DNA of 64,000 nt. Origin: Ruminococcus sp. Phil11 (lineage in GTDB: Bacteria > Bacillota > Clostridia > Oscillospirales > Ruminococcaceae). The stretch is taken from assembly GCA_001940925.1 (NCBI GenBank), contig MSGZ01000025.1, positions 1-64,000 of the forward strand. The letters are read 5' to 3'. Positions 51,031-59,330 of this stretch are shown in pieces. Both the position numbers and the translations under genes were made by a program. Position 1 is the first letter of the stretch. Every line of letters begins with the position of its first letter. The notes beneath the pieces were generated by a model. The model did no database searches, had not been told where the DNA came from, and worked only from the letters and a program-made list of their open reading frames with translations.

Positions 51031-53196
51031 TTATTTGCGCTTTTTCTTTTTTTGCTTTTTCGGCGGGGGAGCAGATGCGGATTTTTTGTTGGTGCTGTCG
51101 TATGATTCGGAGACGGGTGCTTCTTCTGCGGGGGCGGGCAGGGCTGCGGCTTCGCTTTTGTCATTCTGCGTTTCCGTGTGCTCGACAGGTTTGCCGTCTT
51201 TGTCAACTTCGATCATGTGTATGAACGTATGTGCTGGGAAATTGGCCGGGAAAACTGTTTTGTTATCAGGGGCAAGACAGTATTTTGCATCACTCCACAA
51301 AATGGGGAGATATCTCTTTTGCATCATATCCGATTTACGATCTGATTCGTGTATTTGATGTATCAGGTTTTGATAGGACGCTACCTCTTGCTGCCAGTTG
51401 TCTCCGGCATATGAACCAAGAGGACCGTTTTTTATCAGATAATTGCGCTGCGATTCCAAAAAACTGATACTCTCATCATCGTGAGGCAGAAGAAACGCAG
51501 TATTGATAAATTGAGCGGCGATCAGATTCGTTTCAGAAAGGTTTGTTTGGATTATGTTTGAATCTATTATTTTTGCATTCCTTAAATTTGCGCCGCACAA
51601 ATCTGCATTTCTTAAATTGGTATTGCGCAATTCGGTGTATTCCAATGATGTATGAAGCAGCTTTGCATGTTCTAATTTGAAATGATCAAGCGTCAAAAAA
51701 CTTAAATCAAATCCGGACAAATTGAAAGCGGTAAGATCCTTATCTTTCTCATCACACGCATTGAGCGATTTCAGCCATTTTTTCACAGTAGCGGAATCTG
51801 TCCTCAGGATAACGAACAGGTCTTTCAAAAAGAAAGACTCAAGTGCGTTCTCAAATTCTTCAGATTTGTGGTCGGAAAGCGTGTGATTCAGGAAGTTCCT
51901 GAGGAAGCTGTTTTGCGGTTCTCCGGTCTTTTCGTCTTTTTTATAGAACTGATCATATTTTTCCTTAAAGAATACCTTATATGTTACGAACGCCAGCAGA
52001 CTGGAGCTGCTAACATTTTCGTCGAACTGTTCACGGTAAACGCGGTATTCATTTTCGATATCATGGAGTTTCCTGAAGTCGTAGAGGTTTTGGCCGATTA
52101 CCGATAACAGATCAGAATCAAAATAATCGTACGTGAATGTCTGCGCAAATGACTGTTTGATGATCGCTGTACTGTTCGTAAACCCAAGCCTCGGCAACAC
52201 GGGGATAATCACGTCAAAGAACTTGTAGGGGTCCTTTTCGGAGATCGTTTTGCTGCTTTCGGATGCATCAAAAATGCGGTCGTTCAGCAGATAGACGAAC
52301 TTGTAATGCATGCCGTAGCCGCGGTGCTGGTTCCGGTAACGGCTGTTCAGCATACTGTTGATCTGTCTTAATTTGGTCAGGATCGGGATGCAGATATCAG
52401 AGGGGTAGCGGTCAAGGTCCTCGATGATAAAGACAGCACGCCGCTTTTTGAACAGGTGCTTTTTCTTTGCAAGCCGCTCAAACAGATACAGAATTTCATG
52501 CAGGTCGGTGTTCAGCGATTCGGGCTCCAGCGTGTTCGGGTTAATCTCCGCACTCGCGGAATAGGTCTTGTCCGTGCCGAACGACAGCTTGGAGAGCCGG
52601 TAATTCTGGAACAGCCGGTTGCTCCAGAACCAGACGCTGAGGCTCGCAAATACAGCGAGACTGATCCATGGCCACATGGAAAGCGTGCCGGGATAAACGG
52701 CTTGTTCCGTCAGCATGTTGATCGCCAGCATTCCGCCGCAGAGTGCAGCGGCACCGCAGAGGAATGAATACGCTTTCAGCAGAAAGGGGGCGCCGTTCTC
52801 CGGTACCAGACGGAACCGGCTTTTCGGGATATCCGAACGCCTGCAGAGTGCGATCAGCTGCACGAGCAGATCCTTTTCCAGCTCGGTCTGGATCTTCGCA
52901 TTGCGCGCCTGCCGTGCGTCCTTTTCCTTTGCGTCCTCTGCCTTTGCATCCGGCTTATTTTCGTCAAACCGGTAGCCCAGATCGCTCGCGGAGAGATAGA
53001 TGAACTTATAACGCTTTGTGCGCTCAAAGGTGCGGACGACGCTGCTTTTGCCGATGCCCAGATCACCGGTCATGGCGATGCTGCCGAAGGTCTCGTCATT
53101 GATGATCTCGTCCAGCCATTCGATATAGGATCTTACGCCCTGAATGTCATTTGCCGGCGCAAGGGATCTGAAATGCTTTTGCCGCTTCCGGGACAA
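51031..53196 (-). CDS. KAP/YobI-like P-loop NTPase with transmembrane hairpin and pentapeptide repeats
   Basis: The 721-residue protein has Walker A GDLGIGKSS (44-52), two membrane segments after the P-loop (about 140-165 and 175-192), Walker B VFIIEDLDRYP (about 250), a helical middle region, pentapeptide repeats (about 500-575; NLRNADLCGANLRNA) and a lysine-rich end. The architecture fits KAP-type or YobI-type NTPases, STAND-like switches often linked to defence or stress. TTG 53196 is taken as start: GGGGGTGA lies before it, and upstream in-frame ATGs fall inside the promoter. Base composition is visibly more AT-rich in 51.3-52.2 kb than in the neighbours. It is monocistronic. Confidence 0.75.
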   Translation of the reverse strand: MSRKRQKHFRSLAPANDIQGVRSYIEWLDEIINDETFGSIAMTGDLGIGKSSVVRTFERTKRYKFIYLSASDLGYRFDENKPDAKAEDAKEKDARQARNAKIQTELEKDLLVQLIALCRRSDIPKSRFRLVPENGAPFLLKAYSFLCGAAALCGGMLAINMLTEQAVYPGTLSMWPWISLAVFASLSVWFWSNRLFQNYRLSKLSFGTDKTYSASAEINPNTLEPESLNTDLHEILYLFERLAKKKHLFKKRRAVFIIEDLDRYPSDICIPILTKLRQINSMLNSRYRNQHRGYGMHYKFVYLLNDRIFDASESSKTISEKDPYKFFDVIIPVLPRLGFTNSTAIIKQSFAQTFTYDYFDSDLLSVIGQNLYDFRKLHDIENEYRVYREQFDENVSSSSLLAFVTYKVFFKEKYDQFYKKDEKTGEPQNSFLRNFLNHTLSDHKSEEFENALESFFLKDLFVILRTDSATVKKWLKSLNACDEKDKDLTAFNLSGFDLSFLTLDHFKLEHAKLLHTSLEYTELRNTNLRNADLCGANLRNAKIIDSNIIQTNLSETNLIAAQFINTAFLLPHDDESISFLESQRNYLIKNGPLGSYAGDNWQQEVASYQNLIHQIHESDRKSDMMQKRYLPILWSDAKYCLAPDNKTVFPANFPAHTFIHMIEVDKDGKPVEHTETQNDKSEAAALPAPAEEAPVSESYDSTNKKSASAPPPKKQKKKKRK

Positions 53197-53224
53197 CCGG
53201 ATCACCCCCACGTTTTTTTCTTTC

Positions 53225-53253
53225 ATTATAACAAAAAAGGCCGGAATTGTCAA
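53225..53253 (-). promoter_or_regulatory. Promoter of the KAP/YobI-like NTPase gene
   Basis: On the minus strand, TTGACA (53248-53253) and TATAAT (53225-53230) have a 17-base spacer: a perfect consensus. Transcription would start near 53219, downstream of the in-frame ATG codons. Confidence 0.9.
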
Positions 53254-53299
53254 TCTGATGCAGATATCGGAAAAGCTTTATGAAGAATCATAATAATGC

Positions 53300-53328
53300 T
53301 TGATTTTCTGTGCGATCTGTGTTATAAT
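53300..53328 (+). promoter_or_regulatory. Promoter of the diguanylate cyclase / malQ unit
   Basis: TTGATT (53300-53305) and TATAAT (53323-53328) have a 17-base spacer. It diverges from the NTPase promoter. Confidence 0.85.
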
Positions 53329-53388
53329 TACAGTAATTATACCGAAACGAAAACGGCCGGTCAATGAACACTGACAGTCAGGACGGTG

Positions 53389-55305
53389 ATGAATATGCAG
53401 ACAGCGCACATCCGCAGCATTGCGGTGGTCGCAGCGGGAACAAACGAAGAATATCAAAGCAGCGTGCTCAGCGGCATTGCAGACGAAACAAAGGCACAGC
53501 AGATCAACGCGGCCTGCTTTGTTTCGTTCGGCGGCGTGCTCGGCAATACCCTCAGCGATGCGGGCGAAAACTTTATCTATAAGCTTGCGGATTTCCGGCA
53601 GTTTGACGGCGCGGTCCTGATGACCAATACGATCATGGACCCGCTTGCGCGCGCGGAGATCACCGAGGCGGTCATGCAGGCCGGGATCCCCGCTGTCGTG
53701 CTGGATGACAGCAGCAATCCCGCGTTTTACAATATCTGCATCGACAACGAAAAAGCCATGCGTGAGATCGTGGAGCATGTTGTCACGGTGCATCATGCAA
53801 AATCGCTTTATTTTGTCTCCGGGCCGCTGGACAATCCCGAGGCGAACAGCCGCTATCAGGCATTCCTTTCCGTGATGAAGGCGCACGGGCTGCCTGCCGG
53901 CAGAGAGCAGATCTATTTCGGCGATTTCCGGCCGGTCAGCGGCAAGGAAGCGGCGGAGACGCTGCTGCGCTCCGGTCTGCCGATGCCCGATGCGATCATC
54001 TGCGCGAACGACGCGATGGCTCTGGAGGCGATCGCCGTGCTGCGGAAAAACGGCGTCCGTGTGCCGCAGGATGTGATCGTCACCGGCTTTGACAACACCT
54101 ATTTTGCACAGCACCATAATCCTTCGCTTTCCTCGGTCGCAAGACCGCTTTATGAGGCAGGCAGAATGGCCGTGAAAATGCTGATGCAGATCCTTGACGG
54201 CGTGCCCTGCGAAAAGACCGTCATGCTGGATACCTCGCTGGTGCCGGGCGAAAGCTGCGGTTGTATCAGCGACAGAGACCTGGATTTCAAGGAGTACCGC
54301 GAGAGCGTCTACAATCTGATCCAGCGCACCCGTGCGGATGTTGCACTGTTTGACCGCATGATCTCCGCGCTGACCGGCATCGACACGACGGAGGACAATG
54401 TCCGTCTGCTCGGAAAATATATGCAGGAGCTCGGCTGCGAGGAATGCAGCATCTGCCTTTGCGAAAACTGGCAGAGTGCGTTCCGCGGGGATGAGACAGC
54501 ACCGCCGGCTGAAGGCTACACCGAGATCATGTCCGCGCCCTACGTCCGGACGGAGAACGGAAGCGGATCGGTCGAATCGTTCCGGTCTGCGGATATGTAC
54601 CCGGTTCCGCCCGCGGACGGCGGCAATATCAGCTATTTCCTGCCGCTGCATTTCCGCGAGCACTCCCTCGGATACTATATTATTACGAACGGCGATTTCC
54701 CGATCCGGAGTATGCTGTGCCATACCTATATGCTCGGCATCAGTCAGTCCTTTGAGAATATCCGGAAGCTCATGAACATGAACAATGCGATCCGCGAGCT
54801 GGACCGGCTTTATGTGATCGACCAGCTCTGCGGAATCTATAACCGGAACGGCTTTATCCGGCTGGCGGATCAGATCTTCCGGCAGTGCATGTGCTCCGGC
54901 GAGACGCTGATGATCGGGTTCATTGACATGGACGGCCTGAAATACGTCAACGACAACTTCGGGCATGACGACGGCGATTTTGCACTGAAAGCACTGGCGG
55001 ATGTCATCAGCGAATGCTGCGGCAGCAGACTGACCTGCGCACGCTTCGGCGGCGATGAATTCATCGTGATCGGCTGCGGCCTGACCGAGGAGGAGGCCGG
55101 TCAGTTTGAACGCGATTTCCATGAACGGCTGAATGCCGTCAATGCGGTGTCCGGCAAGCCCTACCGCGTGGAGGCGAGCATCGGCACGTTTGTCACAAAG
55201 GTGACGCAGGAGATGCGGCTCTTTGAACTGATTACAGAAGCAGATACGATCATGTACGAACAAAAAAAACGGAAGTCAACTTCCCGTTATCTTCGACGGG
55301 ACTGA
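53389..55305 (+). CDS. Diguanylate cyclase with LacI-type ligand-binding domain
   Basis: The 638-residue protein has an N-terminal periplasmic-binding-like domain of the LacI repressor type (about 8-290; SIAVVAAGTNEEYQSS, VSGPLDNPEANSRYQAF, PDAIICANDAMALEA, VTGFDNTYFAQHHNPSLSSV) without the DNA-binding headpiece, a middle region, and a C-terminal GGDEF domain (about 480-635) with an intact FGGDEF active site. No signal peptide or membrane segment is seen, so it would sense a cytoplasmic sugar and make cyclic di-GMP. It is 25 bases upstream of malQ, suggesting a link to glucan breakdown. GTG 53386 and ATG 53395 are alternative starts. Confidence 0.85.
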   Translation: MNMQTAHIRSIAVVAAGTNEEYQSSVLSGIADETKAQQINAACFVSFGGVLGNTLSDAGENFIYKLADFRQFDGAVLMTNTIMDPLARAEITEAVMQAGIPAVVLDDSSNPAFYNICIDNEKAMREIVEHVVTVHHAKSLYFVSGPLDNPEANSRYQAFLSVMKAHGLPAGREQIYFGDFRPVSGKEAAETLLRSGLPMPDAIICANDAMALEAIAVLRKNGVRVPQDVIVTGFDNTYFAQHHNPSLSSVARPLYEAGRMAVKMLMQILDGVPCEKTVMLDTSLVPGESCGCISDRDLDFKEYRESVYNLIQRTRADVALFDRMISALTGIDTTEDNVRLLGKYMQELGCEECSICLCENWQSAFRGDETAPPAEGYTEIMSAPYVRTENGSGSVESFRSADMYPVPPADGGNISYFLPLHFREHSLGYYIITNGDFPIRSMLCHTYMLGISQSFENIRKLMNMNNAIRELDRLYVIDQLCGIYNRNGFIRLADQIFRQCMCSGETLMIGFIDMDGLKYVNDNFGHDDGDFALKALADVISECCGSRLTCARFGGDEFIVIGCGLTEEEAGQFERDFHERLNAVNAVSGKPYRVEASIGTFVTKVTQEMRLFELITEADTIMYEQKKRKSTSRYLRRD

Positions 55306-55330
55306 TTTCGGAGAAACAGAGGTATGAACC

Positions 55331-56839
55331 ATGCGTGAAAGCGGAATCCTGCTGCCCGTGACGGCACTGCCGTCGAGACACGGCATCGGAAAGCTCGGGC
55401 AGGCAGCTTATGATTTTGTGGATTTCCTGCGGGGGGCAGGCTGTCATTACTGGCAGGTGCTCCCGCTCTCCCCGACCGGCTACGGCGATTCGCCGTATCA
55501 GTCCTGCTCGTGCTTTGCGGGCAATCCGTATCTGATCGACTTTGACAGGCTCGCGGCCTGCGGCTGGCTGAATGCTGCGGATTATGAGGGCATCCAGTGG
55601 GACGAATCCGCGGAGACGATCGAGTATACGCTGCTTTATGAGCAGATCATGCCGGTGCTGCGGATCGCATTCCACAATTTCCGCAAAAAGAAGCCCGCCG
55701 CTTTCCGGAAGTTCTGCAGTCAGCAGAAGGCATGGCTCGGCGATTATGCGGCGTTCATGGCACTGAAGGACCTGAACGGCAGCAGACCGTGGTATGAATG
55801 GGAGCCGGCACTCGCGCGCTGCGATAAGACAGCCGTTGCGGAGGCGAAGAAGAAGCTCGCGGAGGACATCGAGTTCCACAGCTTTGTGCAGTTCTGCTTC
55901 TTTACCCAGTGGGAGGCGCTCAAGAAATACGCGAACGAGCGCGGCATCCGCATCATCGGGGATATCCCGATCTATGCGGCATATGACAGCGCGGAGGTCT
56001 GGGCAAAGCCGGAGCTGTTCCGGCTGGACAAAGAGAAAAAGCCGGTCGCGGTCGCGGGATGTCCGCCGGACTGCTTCTCGGCGACGGGTCAGCTCTGGGG
56101 CAATCCGCTCTGGGACTGGGAGGCGATGGCGAAAAACGGCTACGCATGGTGGCTTGACCGCATCGCGTTCACGCTGAATATGTATGACACGGTGCGCATT
56201 GACCATTTCCGCGGTTTTGAGAAGTATTATGCGATCCCCTACGGGGACGAGACTGCCGAGCACGGCAAATGGACAAAAGGCCCGGCGTTCGCGCTCTGGA
56301 AGGCGGCGAAGGAACGCTTCGGGGAGATGAACGTCATCGCGGAGGATCTCGGCAACATTACGCCGGCGGTCGAGCGGCTGCTGAAGCGCACCGGCTTCCC
56401 CGGCATGAAGGTGCTGCAGTTCGCGTTCGACAGCGGTGCGGAGAATCCGTATCTGCCGCATAATTTTGAGACGGCAAACTGCGTCTGCTATACCGGCACG
56501 CACGATAATCACACGCTGCGCGGCTGGGTGCGGAGCAATCCGGAGGCGGTCAACGCCTACGCAATGGCGTATCTCGGCGTCAAAAAGGAAAAGCGGCTCC
56601 CGAAGGCGATGCTCCGGGCGGCTTGGGGCAGCACGGCACGCATTGCAGTCGCGCCGCTGCAGGATTTCCTGAATGCGCCGCCCTCGGCACGCATCAATAC
56701 GCCGTCCACGCTCGGCGGGAACTGGGTGTTCCGTACCTCGAAGGCGGATTATACCCATAAGCTGAAGGCATATATCCGGGAAATGAACGAGACCTACGGC
56801 AGACTGAACACGGCTGCGGCTGACAAACAGGAGACATAA
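55331..56839 (+). CDS. malQ: 4-alpha-glucanotransferase (amylomaltase, GH77)
   Basis: The 502-residue GH77 enzyme moves alpha-1,4-glucan segments between maltodextrins in the cytoplasm. Motifs are SPTGYGDSPYQSCSCFAGNP (substrate loop), DTVRIDHFRGF with the nucleophile Asp, VIAEDLG with the acid/base Glu, and GTHDNHTLRGW. The length is typical. Its place behind a sugar-sensing GGDEF gene suggests joint expression. An AGAGGT site precedes the ATG. Confidence 0.93.
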   Translation: MRESGILLPVTALPSRHGIGKLGQAAYDFVDFLRGAGCHYWQVLPLSPTGYGDSPYQSCSCFAGNPYLIDFDRLAACGWLNAADYEGIQWDESAETIEYTLLYEQIMPVLRIAFHNFRKKKPAAFRKFCSQQKAWLGDYAAFMALKDLNGSRPWYEWEPALARCDKTAVAEAKKKLAEDIEFHSFVQFCFFTQWEALKKYANERGIRIIGDIPIYAAYDSAEVWAKPELFRLDKEKKPVAVAGCPPDCFSATGQLWGNPLWDWEAMAKNGYAWWLDRIAFTLNMYDTVRIDHFRGFEKYYAIPYGDETAEHGKWTKGPAFALWKAAKERFGEMNVIAEDLGNITPAVERLLKRTGFPGMKVLQFAFDSGAENPYLPHNFETANCVCYTGTHDNHTLRGWVRSNPEAVNAYAMAYLGVKKEKRLPKAMLRAAWGSTARIAVAPLQDFLNAPPSARINTPSTLGGNWVFRTSKADYTHKLKAYIREMNETYGRLNTAAADKQET

Positions 56840-56989
56840 TAAATGCGCGGAGCTGTCCTTTTGCGGACGGTTCCGCGCTGCGTATTCTGACAGGATCCCG
56901 CAGATTTCCTGCCCGGTCGGGGAAAATGTATGATTTTGTCGGTCGATAAACAAAAGAATCTGGTATATGCCCCAAAATCCGAAAGATTC

Positions 56990-57018
56990 TTGACATCAGG
57001 CCGAAAACGCGGTATAAT
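56990..57018 (+). promoter_or_regulatory. Promoter of the envelope (transglutaminase-dlt) operon
   Basis: TTGACA (56990-56995) and TATAAT (57013-57018) have a 17-base spacer. No terminator is visible from here to the window end, so one transcript may cover seven genes. Confidence 0.9.
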
Positions 57019-57079
57019 AAAATGTACGACTGTATCAAAAATGATCGGTTTTCCGGTCTGAGAGAGAAAGGCGTTTGGA

Positions 57080-58594
57080 ATGAAACGTGCCAGAAAGTAT
57101 GCAAAGAGGAAGAAGGACACACAGATCAGTGACAGCATGATGAGGGCCGCGTATATCTTCGGCGGCGGGCTCGTCGTCGCAGTGCTCGGTCTGGTCGCAT
57201 TTTCCGTTGCGACCGGCAAAGGGGAAAGCAAGAGCGTTCAGGCGGCAGGCGGCATGGACTATGCAGTCAGCCGGCTGGAGCTGTGGGAGGGGGAGGAGAT
57301 CCCGCCCGCAGACACATTTCTGTATGACAATACCCGTTCGCTCGTGATCGGCGCGCGCTATCTGGTCGTCCCGGAGGTAAAGACCGGCGATCAGGATGTT
57401 GCGATCGTGATGCAGCTCGAGGACGGCACCACCCGTACCGAAAATGCGGTTCTGGCCGTCAGGCAGCGCGTGCTGCACTATGAGCTCGGTTCCGATACCA
57501 CGGCGCAGGAGCTGCTCGGCAGAGGCTTTGAGGAGGCGGAGGTCTCCAAGCCGCTCAAGGAGTTTTCCGAGATCGGCTCCTATCCGCTGACCGTTACGAA
57601 CAACGGACGCGAAAAGGATTTCACGGTCGTCGTGCAGGACACCGTCGCGCCGGTGATGACGTTCCGGAGCGATCTGTTATTCTATACGCACCAGAAGCTG
57701 ACGGTCATGGATTTTGTCCAGAGCTGCGACGATCAGTCTGCCGTGGAATATCACTTCGCAGGCGAGCCGGACACGATGACCGAGGGTATCCACGAGGTCA
57801 CGCTCGTCGTGACAGATGCCGCGGGCAACAGCGCAACGGCCGAGGTCCAGTATAAGGTGGAGGGCGACGGCGAGCCGCCGGTCTTTGACGGCATTGAGGA
57901 GATGCATACGATCGCCGGCATTCCGGTCAGCTACCTGCGCGGCGTGACCGCGACCGACGGCAGCGACGGTGCGGTCGAAGTCACCGCTTCCGAGCCGGAG
58001 GGCTTCAGCTACCGCAAGGCGGGCACCTATGTGATCACCTATACCGCAGAGGACATGGCCGGCAATGCCGCGGAGGCAACTGCAAAGCTGGTCGTGCTCC
58101 CGGCGATCACGGATATCGAAAAGCTGACCTCTGACGATGTGTTCCGCATCGGTGACAAGATCATCGAGGGCATCAAGCAGAACACGAATGTGAAGGATCA
58201 GAAGGTCTACGCAAGAGCGATCTATAACTATGTGCAGGAGCACATGTTCTACAGCGACAACAAGGATATTCTTGACTGGCAGCATGCTGCGGTCATCGCG
58301 ATCTACAACGGCTACGGCGACTGCCGCAACTACTACGCATTCGCAAGGCTGCTCCTGACCTGCGGCGGCTTCGAGAATATGACCGTTGAAAAGGAGAAAA
58401 CTGCCGACTGGCAGAATAACCATTACTGGAATCTTGTCAAGATCAACGGGGCATGGTATCACTTTGACACCACGCCGCGCTTTGATGTTTCCGATTTCTT
58501 CATGTGGACGGATGCACAGATGGACAACTACTCCGCACGGAATGATAACTGCTTCAACCGCGACAAGAGCCTGTATCCGCCGACACCGAACTGA
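57080..58594 (+). CDS. Membrane-anchored transglutaminase-like protein with Ig-like repeats
   Basis: The 504-residue protein has a basic N terminus, one membrane anchor (about 24-45), two or three Ig-like/HYR-type modules (about 180-345; AGNSATAEVQYKV, AGTYVITYTAEDMAGNAAEA) and a C-terminal transglutaminase-like domain. Its triad appears complete: Cys in GYGDCRNYY, His in NNHYWN and Asp in YHFDTTP. It would act outside the cell as a protease-like or crosslinking enzyme; exact reaction unknown. Eight bases separate it from the racemase gene, so it belongs to the envelope operon. The ribosome site is GAAAGGCG. Confidence 0.82.
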   Translation: MKRARKYAKRKKDTQISDSMMRAAYIFGGGLVVAVLGLVAFSVATGKGESKSVQAAGGMDYAVSRLELWEGEEIPPADTFLYDNTRSLVIGARYLVVPEVKTGDQDVAIVMQLEDGTTRTENAVLAVRQRVLHYELGSDTTAQELLGRGFEEAEVSKPLKEFSEIGSYPLTVTNNGREKDFTVVVQDTVAPVMTFRSDLLFYTHQKLTVMDFVQSCDDQSAVEYHFAGEPDTMTEGIHEVTLVVTDAAGNSATAEVQYKVEGDGEPPVFDGIEEMHTIAGIPVSYLRGVTATDGSDGAVEVTASEPEGFSYRKAGTYVITYTAEDMAGNAAEATAKLVVLPAITDIEKLTSDDVFRIGDKIIEGIKQNTNVKDQKVYARAIYNYVQEHMFYSDNKDILDWQHAAVIAIYNGYGDCRNYYAFARLLLTCGGFENMTVEKEKTADWQNNHYWNLVKINGAWYHFDTTPRFDVSDFFMWTDAQMDNYSARNDNCFNRDKSLYPPTPN

Positions 58595-58602
58595 GGTGCC
58601 GC

Positions 58603-59304
58603 ATGAAGGAAAAGCTCGGGATTATCGGGGGGCTCGGCCCGATGGCGTCAGCACAGTTCCTCGAACTGCTGACCGACCGGACCGATGCCGCGACCGATCA
58701 GGAGCACATTGAGGTGTTCCTCTACAGCCGCCCGCAGACGCCGGACAGAACCGCGTTCCTGCTCGGCAATTCGCCGGACAGCCCGTACCCGGTGCTGCTC
58801 GATTCCGGCAGAAAGCTTGAGGCACTCGGCTGCGGGGTGCTCGTGATGCCCTGTATGACGGCCTACAGCTTTTATCCGGAACTGAAGGCGGAATTTCACG
58901 CAAGGCTCATCAACCCGATTCTGGAAAGTGCTGCCGTTCTGCGGAAAAGGGGCCTGAAAAAAGCAGGTATCATGGCGACCGACGGCACACTGCAGGTCGG
59001 GACATTCCAGAAGGCACTGACCGAATGCGGCATTGAGCCGATCGTGCCGGATGCCGCCTATCAGGCGGAGGTCATGGGCATCATCTATGACGATGTGAAG
59101 TCCGGCCGCCCGGCGGATATGGAGCGGTTCCATTCCGTTGCGCACTCGATGCGTGCCAAGGGCGCGGAATGCGTCATCCTCGGCTGCACCGAGCTTTCGG
59201 TCATCCGGCAGACGCAGAAGATCGGCGCAGGATTCCTCGATGCCATGGAGGTGCTCGCGGACTGCGCGATCGAGGCCTGCGGCTACCGCGTCAAGGTGTT
59301 ATGA
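58603..59304 (+). CDS. Aspartate/glutamate racemase family protein
   Basis: The 233-residue protein has the family's two-cysteine design: VMPCMTAY (usually MPCNT) and LGCTELS. It starts with LGIIGGLGPMASAQF and contains a central GIMATDGTLQVG strand. Such racemases interconvert L- and D-Asp or Glu. The Asn after the first Cys, present in most relatives, is Met here, which may change substrate. It sits 26 bases before the DltA-like adenylation enzyme in one operon, so it may supply the D-amino acid that is activated. Confidence 0.85.
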   Translation: MKEKLGIIGGLGPMASAQFLELLTDRTDAATDQEHIEVFLYSRPQTPDRTAFLLGNSPDSPYPVLLDSGRKLEALGCGVLVMPCMTAYSFYPELKAEFHARLINPILESAAVLRKRGLKKAGIMATDGTLQVGTFQKALTECGIEPIVPDAAYQAEVMGIIYDDVKSGRPADMERFHSVAHSMRAKGAECVILGCTELSVIRQTQKIGAGFLDAMEVLADCAIEACGYRVKVL

Positions 59305-59330
59305 TGTAAGGAATAAGGAAGGCATTGAAC

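Noticed and set aside
53278..55263. 661-codon open frame on the minus strand
   Set aside because: It is antisense to the GGDEF gene, which has an intact active-site motif and its own promoter.
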